Shown here piece by piece: positions 48,085 to 57,945 of a DNA stretch of 64,000 nt; the stretch's first letter is position 1, and each line of letters starts with the position of its first letter. Position numbers and translations under genes: made by a program. Under the pieces are notes generated by a model. That model was not told the DNA's origin, ran no database searches, and saw nothing but the letters and a program-made list of their open reading frames with translations. The DNA is taken from the NCBI GenBank assembly GCA_026260175.1, contig JAKCWW010000503.1, positions 42,135-106,134 on the forward strand, read 5' to 3'. Source of the stretch: Reticulitermes lucifugus (taxonomy: Eukaryota > Arthropoda > Insecta > Blattodea > Rhinotermitidae).

Positions 48085-49205
48085 CAGAGTGATTCAGAAA
48101 TCGCGCAACCAAAGTCTTAGTAAAACCAACAACGTCGTGTACTAAAGTTGTATGATCTTGTGTGTGTGTGTGTACATTTTCGTCAACTACATTCTCGAAG
48201 AAAGGAGTTTCAATTACTCGACGGAGTGAAATAGCACACCACATTCCAGTACGGGCGTTTTATGAAGTGTTTTACGTGTCTTATTTAACGACGCTGCCAG
48301 TTTCTAAGATCATACAACATCGGCGATTGGTAAAAGTGTGGAGCATTGGTGGAGTCATACTGACGGCGAAAAGCAGACGTACTCACAGCAAACCCTGTCC
48401 CAGTACCACTCTGTGCGTCACAAATCCCAAGTAGTCTGGAGTGGGATGGAACCTGGGCATCCACGGTCAAATGTTGGCTTCATGAAAAAAGTGAGGGCTT
48501 TTCATTACTCGATATCCCGCCGTTCTGGCTAATAACGTAATCGCTCAAGTGGAATCGATCTTCGTCACTGAAGACAACACGATCCAAACTGTCCGTTCTG
48601 TTGGGATCAATAAAGCCTCGAGACCAACAACAGTAATGCAAAATTTCCTTTTATCAGATTCTTTGATCTTTAACAGTAGAAGTATCTGAATACGGTAAGC
48701 AGTGAGGCCTAACTTCGTAACAGTCATTTGTGTGCTTCATTAAGAAATACCCGCTTTGACGCCAGTCTTTTCTGTGATTCTTTGGGCGACTGCGATAAAC
48801 ATTGATTAAAATCTTCAAGTTTTTTTTCGGTTAGCAACGACAGGTGTCTAGTTTTTTTTGCTACAAAGGCCATCTGTTTTACGAAAACTGTTTAATAATC
48901 GTGAAATTAATTAATTTGGTACTGGTAAATCCAGATATTTTTCTCGAAATTCCTTTCGGACGTGAGCACAATTTTGAACAGTTACTGTTGAACTAGAAAC
49001 ACACTTTCGCATACAAAGTGCTTCGTCACGAACATATCAGTATGACTGAATTTGTATAGTGTGATTTAACAATCACTATTCTGAAATTCGAAGGATACAG
49101 TGTTGCAACGTCAAGTGATTTTGTCAGAATTGTACAGGGTTACCAACATGCAAGAAATCAGCTTGTACATATTACGCTGCGACTTTCGAAACATCCTGTG
49201 TAGCA
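48085..49205 (-). mobile_element. Degraded mariner/Tc1-type transposon (IS630-like transposase relic)
   Basis: Read on the minus strand from 49205, it starts ACAGGATGTTTCGAAAGTC and then shows, across several frames, pieces of a transposase in the expected order. These are CESVFLVQQ (helix-turn-helix region), LTEKKLEDFNQCLSQSPKES, LGLTAYRIQILLLLKIKESD, KRKFCITVV, then RVVFSDEDRFHLSDYVISQN, where the D of FSDE would be a catalytic aspartate. After an interruption TGMWCAISLRRVIETPFFEN follows. The family places a further catalytic acid about 34 residues later, but the copy is broken off before a clear match. Frameshifts and stops are frequent, so the enzyme is dead. A SINE3 copy (48276-48487) lies between the SDE part and the WCA part. 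Terminal inverted repeats were not confirmed. Confidence 0.7.
48276..48487 (-). repeat. SINE3 copy nested in the transposon
   Basis: GAGCATTGGTGGAGTCATAC, CAAACCCTGTCCCAG, GTCACAAATCCCAAG and GGGATGGAACCTGGG match the body of the other SINE3 copies. On the minus strand it ends GGCAGCGTCGTTAAATAAG. Coding remnants of the transposase resume on both sides (SPHFFHEA before it and TGMWCAIS after it), which places the insertion inside the older transposon. Confidence 0.7.
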
Positions 49206-49439
49206 ATTACGAACCTGAACATGTCACATAGAATATACTTAACATATAGATCCCATATGCTATATTTAACAGTGCTTCATGGTGAAAAGATATAACTCGT
49301 GTAATAATACAGAAATTTTTAAAGCCTTAGGTTATCTAAAAATTATTTTATATATTAAAAACTTTCGAGGCTGTATGTGACAAATTGAAAATAATGCGCA
49401 TTTATCAATATGCACTGAAATTTATTTTTAATTTGATAC

Positions 49440-49733
49440 ATGCTAATTTGTGCAATAGTTCTTCTAATTGTGACTGTGGAGATTCAGTGCCAGCAATCCA
49501 ATAACATACGAGGTCTACTTTATAATTTCTTCACACAAACTCCACCAGTGCTCGCTGCAAATCACGGCCGCTCTTCAAATAAAATTAATGATTTTTCACA
49601 CACAGGTTATCGAAAGGATTACACGAATGAACTAATGGAAGAACACGATTTTTCCGTACGTCTTGAAACCCAGAGCCGCCTAAAATCCAAACCAAAGAAA
49701 CCACGTATTTCACTAACAAAATCTGTCCCTTGA
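49440..49733 (+). CDS. Possible small secreted protein, 97 aa, unidentified
   Basis: The frame starts with MLICAIVLLIVTVEIQC, a good signal-peptide-like hydrophobic stretch, followed by QQSNNIRGLLYNFF. The middle is polar, and the C-terminus is basic (RLKSKPKKPR, then ISLTKSVP). Only one cysteine follows the first few residues (C17, at the likely cleavage site), so it is not a disulfide-rich toxin. There is no dibasic-flanked amidated peptide, so a neuropeptide precursor is not supported. An in-frame TGA precedes the ATG by one codon, so the frame is complete at its 5' end. The start context is poor (T at -3). It is not in a recognised repeat. It could be a real single-exon gene, a first exon, or chance; there is no homology I recognise. 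Confidence 0.3.
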   Translation: MLICAIVLLIVTVEIQCQQSNNIRGLLYNFFTQTPPVLAANHGRSSNKINDFSHTGYRKDYTNELMEEHDFSVRLETQSRLKSKPKKPRISLTKSVP

Positions 49734-50231
49734 AGGTTGTTAGCTTTCAACTTAACTGCACAACACCAGCTTTGTGAGAACGTATTATACATTAGGTTCC
49801 CTGTACAGTATATACAAGAGGACAGCAGGTGTCTCCTTGCATTTGAAGCACGTAATATGGAATGGGTTGGTGTGTGCAACTTCTTGCTGCTAGAAGAAGT
49901 AAGGACGCGCTAGGCAATACCGCAACACATTCTCACAATCCCAGGCAGGCCGTTTCTTCCTCATTCCACTCCTTTACGTCTTTACGTCTCAAAATGACTA
50001 GACGTTTAGAATGAAAGGCACAGTAGACCGTCGTCCTTCCTATTGTATATGTTCAGAGCTTAACTGCTGCTACATGGTATCCCACAATTGCTGAATAAAC
50101 CACAATTTGGTGCAGTTCAGTCCTGTGCATTTCTGTGCCACATTGATCGGCATCTTTCTGCGGAATCGAAGCGAAACGGACTCCGTAAATGTCTAATTCT
50201 TCTAGGATGTTACGCTCTGATAATTGGTACA

Positions 50232-50344
50232 TAGTTACCGACTTTTGGATGAATGTACTGCCTCTATGTTCAGGGCCAGCTGCCTCTTCGACTGCTACAC
50301 CCTGAAGATGTAGGCAGGATGCTCCTCCGAAACGTCGGTAACTA
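50232..50344. repeat. Foldback element, GTTACCGACGTTTCGG arms
   Basis: TAGTTACCGACTTTTGGA at the left is the inverse of TCCGAAACGTCGGTAACTA at the right. The inner parts contain TGCCTCTATGTTCAGGG and CACCCTGAAGATGTAGGCAG, again inverted. The element is about 113 bp. Confidence 0.65.
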
Positions 50345-50559
50345 TATACTAGTTGACAATGCTAACATCACAGCAGACTTGCATCTTACATCAGCTCCGC
50401 TGTGATAACCTGAAACATCGCACACCCAATTCCACTGAGCACTATGTACAAATCCAACCCATGGTTGTGAAACATGGTACGAATTCTGCACGCTGATTAA
50501 GTAAGAGTAGCTGGCTCTAAGGAGCAGCCATTTTTGTGATCCAATTCTCGCCAAAAGAT

Positions 50560-50735
50560 TCTCTCTTTCTACGGAACCCGAAGGTACATTATAGCTGCCA
50601 CACCAGTACAAAATGTGTTCCTTCCTGAGCTTATTAGCATAAGTCGATGATCTCACATTTCTGTCCTTTAAGATCCATTTTAGTACAAACCTTCTATCTA
50701 AGCATACGTCATTGAAATAAAGTCCCTTCAAATTT
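50560..50735 (-). repeat. Dispersed repeat fragment related to 7640-7850
   Basis: On the minus strand ACTAAAATGGATCTTAAAGG and ATGTACCTTCGGGTTCCGTA correspond to CTACTAAATGGATCTTAAAA and AAACTTCGAGTTCAATAAAA at 7.7 kb. The 129-codon minus frame (50342-50731) runs through this and is not a gene. Confidence 0.35.
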
Positions 50736-52589
50736 TCCGTCTAAAATATTCTGTGAATGTCTTATCTTCTTTATTCTTGCGAAATGTTCTGATTATTTCA
50801 CGTCCCTTAATTTGCGTTGTTGATTGGTAATAAGCTTAGAAACGTAGGTTACACTACTTCTTTTCATGTAGTTTTTGTGTGATGAAAATAAACAATATAT
50901 CACTGTGGATCGAACAATAAAGTTTGCATGATGGCATCTCACAAATGCAGCTAAGAGTAATATGTGGGGTGGGATTAAAGCCTGAAAATTTAATCGTCCT
51001 GAGCCCTAAGACCAGAATTTCAAAATCACGTACACCACTCCACCAATTACATTTATGAATAACATAAGTTAATATGTAAAAACAGGCATTCATGTTGCTA
51101 ACGCTGTACATAGACTCGTCAAAGAGTGTGTCAGATAACACTAAATTTTGAAACACCGTGTTGCAAAACTAATAATACCGCAACAACATTCAAACAAAAT
51201 CAACAACTTCAGCTGTATCTCATGTACTTTAATATAAACTTTATAGGAGAAAGAAGTAAGAAAAATTCTCTGCTGAAATCCAAAAATCGCAGTAGCAGAG
51301 CAGTAAAGAAGAAAAATTCAAGAAAGAAGTGAAAAGGAAGAAAAAAGATCTTAGATGGAAGAAAATTGCTCTTTAGAAGTGGCGATGAATAGAAATTAAT
51401 GGATTTTCGTCGAGGTAGCTATATTCTCCCCTCCGTCCCTTCTTTCTCATTTCCGTCTCCTCCTTTTCCTTTCTTCTACCCGGAGGCCTATATCTGAGGG
51501 ATGGTAGACTCCACAGTGCCCCCCACCTCGCCCCACACACAACGAATATTAAATCTCGTATTTTCGCAGTTTTAAAAATTTCTGCTGTTCCATCGAGTTC
51601 ACAGACTAAATAGAAATTTACTTAATATTAAGATCGAAATGTGAACAATATATATATACAGCACGACTGCAAACAGAAAACAAACAAGATGTTTTGTATG
51701 CAATCCAAAATCTCTGTAATAAATGAATTAGTTCATAAAGTTGCAACAGCACACTGATTTTGGCGAATTTCCATCTAATCTACCACCGGTTGTGCTTATA
51801 CAGTCCTCCTTTATATTCCAAACCCCAAATCGCAAACCAAGCTGGTGTTTTCGGCCTCAATTTCCGAGCGCTTCTGTTGCTCGCCAACTGCAGTTGCGTC
51901 GATCATCGCGCTGATCATCACATCTGCATGAAGTGTTTCACGCCAAGCCTGATTAGCAAGCCACTACGCCAACTAAAGTCAATACCGCAATATATGTCAC
52001 TTGATAGATTTTGGCGCGTCAAATTTCAAGCGGAAGGCTAGGAGAGAGTCAGTTTTACATCAAATGCGACAGTGGATTGACGGGCGAAACAAAAATGTGC
52101 CCTGCTTTGCCACTCACATACACTAGAGGCCCGACCGCAGGCTCCGCCAAGTACAAATTAATATCAATTTTTAGTATCTTTACTTCCTTCGTCTTCGTCT
52201 TCTACTTCTCCGTCTACTCCTTCATCTCTGCCTCCTTGTACACTTCGGAGATTAGCCTTCTCCGAATTCATATCCTACCAGTGAAAAAAAAAAGATGACA
52301 TAGGCCTATGGCACTCATAGGTTTGTTCATGTGGAATAACTGAGATCACATATGTGGCTCCTGAGCTAGGCAACCTAGCACTTTGGTTAGTTTACGACTC
52401 ATTTAAACTCGCTTATAAGAGTTCGAGATGATACCAAAGATGGTCACGATTGGTGTGCAAAGATTTTGCAGAAGGGAAGACAAAATAGTGGCACTGTTAT
52501 TCTTCTTACTTCATTGTTCTTCCTTTTCATCCTCTACATATTCCTCGTTTACTGCCCTGTTCGGATCTTGGCCTTCTCCAGCGCAAGAA
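50736..52589. other. Intergenic DNA, no gene supported
   Basis: Frames of 93-100 codons at 50854-51156, 51760-52041 and 52011-52298 show no domain and overlap one another. Purine-rich (51290-51370) and pyrimidine-rich (51420-51490, 52170-52260) blocks are present. Confidence 0.4.
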
Positions 52590-52800
52590 AATTTGTTCCT
52601 CTCTAAAACGTCCAGCCGGGATCTGAGGCCCACTCAAGGGGTACCGGAGCTCTTTCGCCACAGGTAGAGCGGTTGGGGCATAAAGCTACCCACTCACCTC
52701 CATCAGCGGTCGAGGTTAAGAATGAGTGGAGCTATAATCCACTCTCCCATATACTTTCATGACGTGTACAGGGACAAAATTACCTTTTCTTTCACCTTCT
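52590..52800 (+). repeat. SINE1, 3' half
   Basis: GAGGCCCACTCAAGGGGTAC, GGTAGAGCGGTTGGGGCATA, AAGCTACCCACTCACCTCCA, CAGCGGTCGAGGTTAAGAAT, GAGTGGAGCTATAATCCACT and ..TTTCATGACGTGTACAGGG. The head is absent. Confidence 0.75.
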
Positions 52801-53074
52801 CCAAAAACCTCCTACCAAATCCTTTAGCCTCCATCTGTTGACCTTTAGTAATTCCTACATTTAAAATGTTGTACTATATACCATCAATATTAACCATTGT
52901 GCATTCTTAAATAATTCTAAATTCTACGAAAATCTAATACAGACCCATACTACAATCTTGGCCCCTCTTGGCTTCAACACCATTAATTACACTGATATTA
53001 GTATATTAGTTCGTTTTGCGTCATTGCTCTAAATCCCCAGGTGTAAGCCAGAAGCATTTGGGTTTTCTGTGACA

Positions 53075-53320
53075 GGAATTTTACTTTTCTTGAAGATACA
53101 AGTCTTCTGGGATATATTGCTGTGTCGCTGGATGAGCATTTCCCGACTTTCGGAAGGATCGTAGTGCTTATATCTATAGGATTAATCAGTCCAAGTATAG
53201 TACCTGACCATGGCAATGAAGGCATTACAGTCCTTCGAAAAGTTGAGAAATACTCTCGAAACTACACAGAGTCACATCCCAGAGGACTTGAATCTTCAGC
53301 AACACCGCTGTGAAAACCTC
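53075..53320 (+). repeat. Widespread insect dispersed repeat, relic
   Basis: Broken plus-strand frames read LLGYIAVSLDEHFPTFGRIV at the left. At the right they encode HRVTSQRT and NTAVKTSTF, from GTCACATCCCAGAGGACTTG..GCTGTGAAAACCTCAACCTT. This is the same class as 60040-60135 and 44040-44195. About 245 bp separates the ends. Confidence 0.5.
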
Positions 53321-53469
53321 AACCTTCGCATGTAATTTGCACATTTACAACAAAAATTACAATTACACTTTGTCAATATATGGGCCTACATAGTCTATGC
53401 TACACAAATCAGGCCAAGGTTCGTTATGTTTTTAAAACCGGTAGGCCTATACACTAGGCGCCCAAAGTT

Positions 53470-53885
53470 TGGAAAATTTAATTTTGTCCAATGTGTTTCA
53501 GAACCCAAATATTCGAAAAAAGTAACAAGGAAATATTTTTGGAATTATATAAGATAATTGCGGTACCAACGTTTCTGTACTGGTGTGAGGATTGGACTTT
53601 ACTGAAACTGCATGAAAGAGAATCAGAAACAACGGAGATGACATTTTTGGGGATAGGTGCAAAATATGTATTAGGTTATATGACCATAAAACAAATGAAT
53701 AAATATTATAAATATAGGTACATATTATTTAAATGAAACTATTGCAAATTATAAATGGAATTTGACATGTTTGTTAAGAATTAACGATAAACGAATTTCA
53801 AACCTAGTGTATGACAATCCGACAGGCAAAAGAAACTTAGGTCGATCAAGGAAAAACAATATAAAAGAAGTACTGGGTCAAAAAG
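53470..53885 (+). pseudogene. LINE ORF2 C-terminal relic
   Basis: The frame from 53491 reads KEIFLELYKIIAVPTFLYWC, EDWTLLKLHERESETTEMTF, LGIGAKYVLGY. After a stop and frame change it continues with RISNLVYDN, PTGKRNLGRSRKNNIKEVLG. The order 'P(T)xLYxxExWTL.. EM.FL..GY.. G.R..GR.RK' is that of the region after reverse transcriptase in RTE/Jockey-like non-LTR elements. The catalytic core is absent. A SINE1 copy begins within a few bases of its end. Confidence 0.78.
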
Positions 53886-53887
53886 TG

Positions 53888-54145
53888 GGCCGGGTTGGAC
53901 GGTCCGGAGATGGAGATCGAATCCCGGTGGGGGCGAGATTTTCCGCACCCGTCCAGACCGACCCTGGGGCCCACCCAGACTGCTATACAATGGGTACTGG
54001 GTCTCTTTCCAGGGGGTAAAGCGGCCGGGGCGTGGCGTTGATCATCCGCCCCATCTAGCGCCGAGGTTAAAGAAAGAGTATAGCTATACCTCTGCTTCCC
54101 CTCTGGGCCTTCATTGCCTGTTCTAGGGTGAACTTTACTTTACAT
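53888..54145 (+). repeat. SINE1, head rearranged
   Basis: GTTGGACGGTCCGGAGATGG is followed by AGATCGAATCCCGGTGGGGG, the B box with a small local duplication (GGAGATGGAGAT). The rest is nearly intact: CGAGATTTTCCGCACCCGTC, CAATGGGTACTGGGTCTC, GGTAAAGCGGCCGGGGCGTG, CCATCTAGCGCCGAGGTTAA and GGGTGAACTTTACTTTAC. The part with the A box is lost where it abuts the LINE relic. Confidence 0.9.
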
Positions 54146-54281
54146 TATAATCCTATACCCTGACAAAACTAGACAAGTTGATTTAAAAATGTCGCAGATA
54201 ATAATAATTTTTTGTTAAGATGTCCCTATTTCAGTAGGCCTATATTTATTTCACTTGAAGTCCTTATGTATAGTCACGAAA

Positions 54282-54322
54282 CTTCTTCTTCTCTTCTTCT
54301 TCTTCGTATTATTCTTCTTCGT
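54282..54322. repeat. (CTT)n interrupted microsatellite
   Basis: CTT triplets with a few interruptions; seen directly. Confidence 0.9.
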
Positions 54323-54573
54323 TGTCACCCATTTAAAGTAGTCCTTACTTTAATTCAGATTTAGTTACAATGTTCTTGTGCGATAAACCATTGCTTCATG
54401 CTGATATCTGCGTTTCTTCTTTTTGTGTCATACCGACCGATATGTTGGTTATTATTAATGTTTATAGCTGGTCTCATTAATCTGAAATGAGGCGAGGTGC
54501 CTAACGTGTTTTCGCCTTTTAAGGTCTGTCTGGTCGCCTACCTAAATTTATATCATATACCTACATTTATATT

Positions 54574-54651
54574 CTAAATTTTGAGTCAAAGAAAATAGGG
54601 AATGTTTAACTAAAGTTAAAAATTCCCTATTTTATTTGACTCAAAATTTAG
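54574..54651. repeat. Near-perfect hairpin, 38-bp arms, 2-nt loop
   Basis: The left arm 54574-54611 and right arm 54614-54651 are complementary at 36 of 38 positions, separated only by AA. The arms contain CTAAATTTTGAGTCAAA and AAAATAGGGAAT. Confidence 0.9.
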
Positions 54652-55764
54652 AAGATAAATTTAGATTAGAAAACGCATAATTGTCAGTGTCCTCTTCTTA
54701 TCAGATATTCTGGAACAGACTACTGAAATCATTCCAATGTTTCAATCCAAGTTAGTCTCTTCATAGGCTTCAAAATGGCACGCTATAAGCCTACGTGCGA
54801 AAGGTGCGAACAGTAGATTTCTGTCCATTTATTCATGTATGTTTTCTTATCCTGCAGTATGCGGTTGCTGTAAATTCGTGCCCAATGTCATGCTAATGTG
54901 TTACACTTTCTACATATGGAGTCGCTGACATAAAATTTATTTACTGGAAATAATAAGATTTAATTTATCGAAAACCACCGAAAACCATGCTTCCGATTGA
55001 GAATGTCAGGATTTGATTCGCGGTGGAGAAACCAGCAATTCGTGCGGTTTTCTATAGTTTCCAGCAGGCAAATGTAGAGAGTATTTTACATTAAAATAGC
55101 AATGACCGCTTCCTCTCCAATCCATCAACGTCGATTCGAGTAAGTGGTAATACTACAGCGTTATTGGTTAGTCCTATATTTAAAAGTCCACTTAGTTTTC
55201 ATGTATATAGCAAAGAAAACAACAACATAAACTCAGTAGGATATATAGCAAATCAAAATCCTCTTGTGACCAAAGGAACAAATAAAAATATCTGCAAAAA
55301 TTTCAAATCATTCATTTATTTGATTCTGCTTTACAAACAAAACATATACACGATTGGAGGAAAGCTTGCATTTTTTCTTGGAAGCAATTACTCTCAGCTC
55401 CTTTTTATTCTGCGAGTATCCTCGATAACTCTGCTCGACTTTTACGCAATCTCCTCCAAGAGTTCAGTAAATCCTTGCTGACACAAATGGCTTCGCTACT
55501 CTACCATTGGTCCGTTGTATTCGTGACGTCAGGAGGGTAACCTATTGTTGTACCCGCCTTTATTCATGATTGCGACACAAGTTTTTCTGTTCCACCGACA
55601 GAGTGCAGCAAAAGCTATCTGTAAATTTAACTCACGGTTCATAGCATAACAATAAAAGTGAACAGGGTCAATTAAAGTTTAAATACACAAAAAATAATTA
55701 TTCTCAATACGGTTATAAAATGAATATGTGGTGGAAGATTGGAGTTCCATTTTCATCTGTCACC
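54652..55764. other. Intergenic DNA, no gene supported
   Basis: GGATTTGATTCGCGGTGGAG (about 55011) vaguely resembles a B box. The 105-codon frame at 55164-55481 has no recognisable feature. Confidence 0.35.
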
Positions 55765-55850
55765 TCTATTACCGACCCACAGAGTCACCTATGCAGTGGG
55801 TACCGGGGAAACCCCTGGGAGACAAAGTGATCAAAGTATGACGTAAATGT
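55765..55850 (+). repeat. SINE1 middle fragment
   Basis: TTACCGACCCACAGAGTCAC, GCAGTGGGTACCGGGGAAAC and CCCCTGGGAGACAAAGTGAT have the order of the SINE1 middle (CCGACCC.., ATGGGTACCGGG.., CC.GGGGGTAAAG..). Confidence 0.45.
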
Positions 55851-56607
55851 AGGAGAGTGGCCGTTGAATGCAAATCCCAAGATTGTGTCTTCAATAAGAA
55901 CACAGACCCGCTTCAAATTTCCAGTAAAATTCCACAACCAACACCACCACCACCTCATTGTCACTGAAGGGATTTATTTACCAGAAACACATGCTCTACC
56001 TTCAAGAAAAAACACAAATTGTTACTCATATAATGTTATAAATATTATTAGTTTAATATTAAATAACACCAACAATGTAAGATCGAGGAATTAAAACGAC
56101 TGCAAATTTAGGTCTGAAATCCCCGAAGGGCAGAAAGAGTTAGGAAGAGAGAGGAGGAGTCATGACGACATGCTATGAACTTCCTACGCACCCATATACG
56201 ATGAAAGTTGAGGGGCTTTAGTGGGTATTTTATGCAAAACCCGGGTAAAGCTGAAGAGAAGCAAAATCCCACTCCATCTCACATCAGCATCCCCTTCCAA
56301 GCAACTAACTTTGCTTATATACACGAGAAACAACAACACTGGGGTACAGCTACAGGGCTAAAAGAGAAGAAAAGTTTTAAATGCGGAATTAATATTTATA
56401 ACGTTCAGAGATGCAGACTCCTAAACGGCGTCTGGAGGAAGAGATCTCCAGTAGGAAGTGGAGACAGGATGGAATTTAAATAATGTCCTTCGCATTGATT
56501 TAATATTGTTTCCACTGATGTATACAGGTGACATGTAATTTTCATAGAAATGCGTAATTCAGGGTTTTAATTACAAGACACTGTATTTGTTTATGCGTGG
56601 TTCATTC

Positions 56608-56917
56608 AAAGCCGGTCTAAGGGGAGGGACAGCTGGGCAGCAGCCCGGGGCACCAACCTAAAAAAGGTGCTGTGACGTCACTGAAATAATCGGAAATATG
56701 GTGCTTTTAATGTCAGGTTTCCCACACGCGAAATAATTTATCCGAAAATTATCAGCGATTTGGGCAAGCGCTCTCAAAAGTATGTGCCAGCCCTGTTCTA
56801 AGCCGAAAAAGTTTAAAGAATATCGGTTTGAATGGGACGCTAAGTTATTAGCTGAGCCGGAGCACCAAATTAATGGCCTGCTCGAGGCATCCACGTGATT
56901 AGGGCCGGCCCTTGATT
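56608..56917. mobile_element. Possible hAT-type MITE relic
   Basis: The right end reads GATTAGGGCCGGCCCTTG, close to the GGGCCGGCCC-type termini common in hAT elements. The left end AAAGCCGGTCTAAGGG, with CAGCAGCCCGGGGCACCAA inside it, is an inverted, diverged match (inside the right end, CTCGAGG and GAGCACCAAATTAA). The interior of about 230 bp has no transposase. No 8-bp target duplication could be confirmed. Confidence 0.35.
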
Positions 56918-57069
56918 TATCTAACGACGGGGTCAATAGTTTCGGTTATAGGCCTACTGCAACGAGCCTTAGAACGATTTGGAGGCAATATAATAGTAAG
57001 CGGTTTTGGGCCAACCGGAGGTAGGATCCGGGAGTATTTTGGAGGGACTGAAGCAAACTACGAAAATAT

Positions 57070-57350
57070 GAGTCAGGTTTGCCAGACTCTGCCGGGATAA
57101 GAATCGGGCACCTCCCGAATATAAGTACAATCTTCAACACTCGAACCACCTGTATCAGTACAAGGCACTGTAAGGGAAGGTTTGAGGAAAAAGTGACAAA
57201 TTAAAGATGTGTTCATGTTGAAGCGCCACGCCATAAATGTACAGTTATGGGAAGGCAGAGGTAAGACACTATGCAGTAAACTAGACATTAGATGGAATCG
57301 AGTTGTTAGCGTCAAAACTTCGGTTACTTTACCCACCTTTCCAAATAACT
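57070..57350 (-). repeat. SINE1-like, diverged
   Basis: On the minus strand GGTGGGTAAAGTAACC, GATTCCATCTAATGTCTAG, CTTACCTCTGCCTTCCC and TTATGGCGTGG follow the order of the SINE1 3' half. CGATTCTTATCCCGGCAG (about 57110) could be a B-box relic of another SINE abutting it. Confidence 0.4.
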
Positions 57351-57719
57351 TTTGAAGATTATCTGGGTGGAAACCAGAGGTTGTTTGATTTTAAAGACCG
57401 ACAGTAGGTGACGTCAGACCAGTCCTGGTCAACATCTTACTAAGATATCCCGACTGACCCATGATCTCGTTTTTATTCTTTGTATCAGTAGAGACAATCT
57501 GAATTCTCCTGACACCTACCCCTGCCTACTTATTTGGACTACATGGTAATTACAATAATAAATAATTCAAAGTGCTGTAAAGATTTTATTATAGCCCATG
57601 GCAAGGAAGAACTATTTGCGTGCTCTCTGCAAAACAACTTTCTAAATGCCCTTATTTACATTTTACTATTTCATGTTAACTTCTTAGTTTCAATAGCTAG
57701 TTATCAACTTCATAAGTTT

Positions 57720-57850
57720 TATAGGTAAAGCAACCCCATTACAGGCCTGGACAGGCCTTTAGGGTTCCAGGAGTTTGAGGCTCCCAGATTTCTAGACAAT
57801 CGGCACATGAAGGTGTTAAGGTTGTAAGGTTCCTCACGTTCCTTCCATTG
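57720..57850 (-). repeat. SINE1-related variant, second copy
   Basis: AGGTAAAGCAACCCCATTAC, TTTAGGGTTCCAGGAGTTTG, AGGCTCCCAGATTTCTAGAC and AATCGGCACATGAAGGTG match 7085-7185 in the same orientation. Confidence 0.5.
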
Positions 57851-57945
57851 CATCAGCGGTGGAAAAAAAGCACTGGAGAAATCGGGATACTGGATAAACA
57901 AAAGACCGCTAAACCCCGAGGGAGCATACACCAGAGCAGCTGTAT

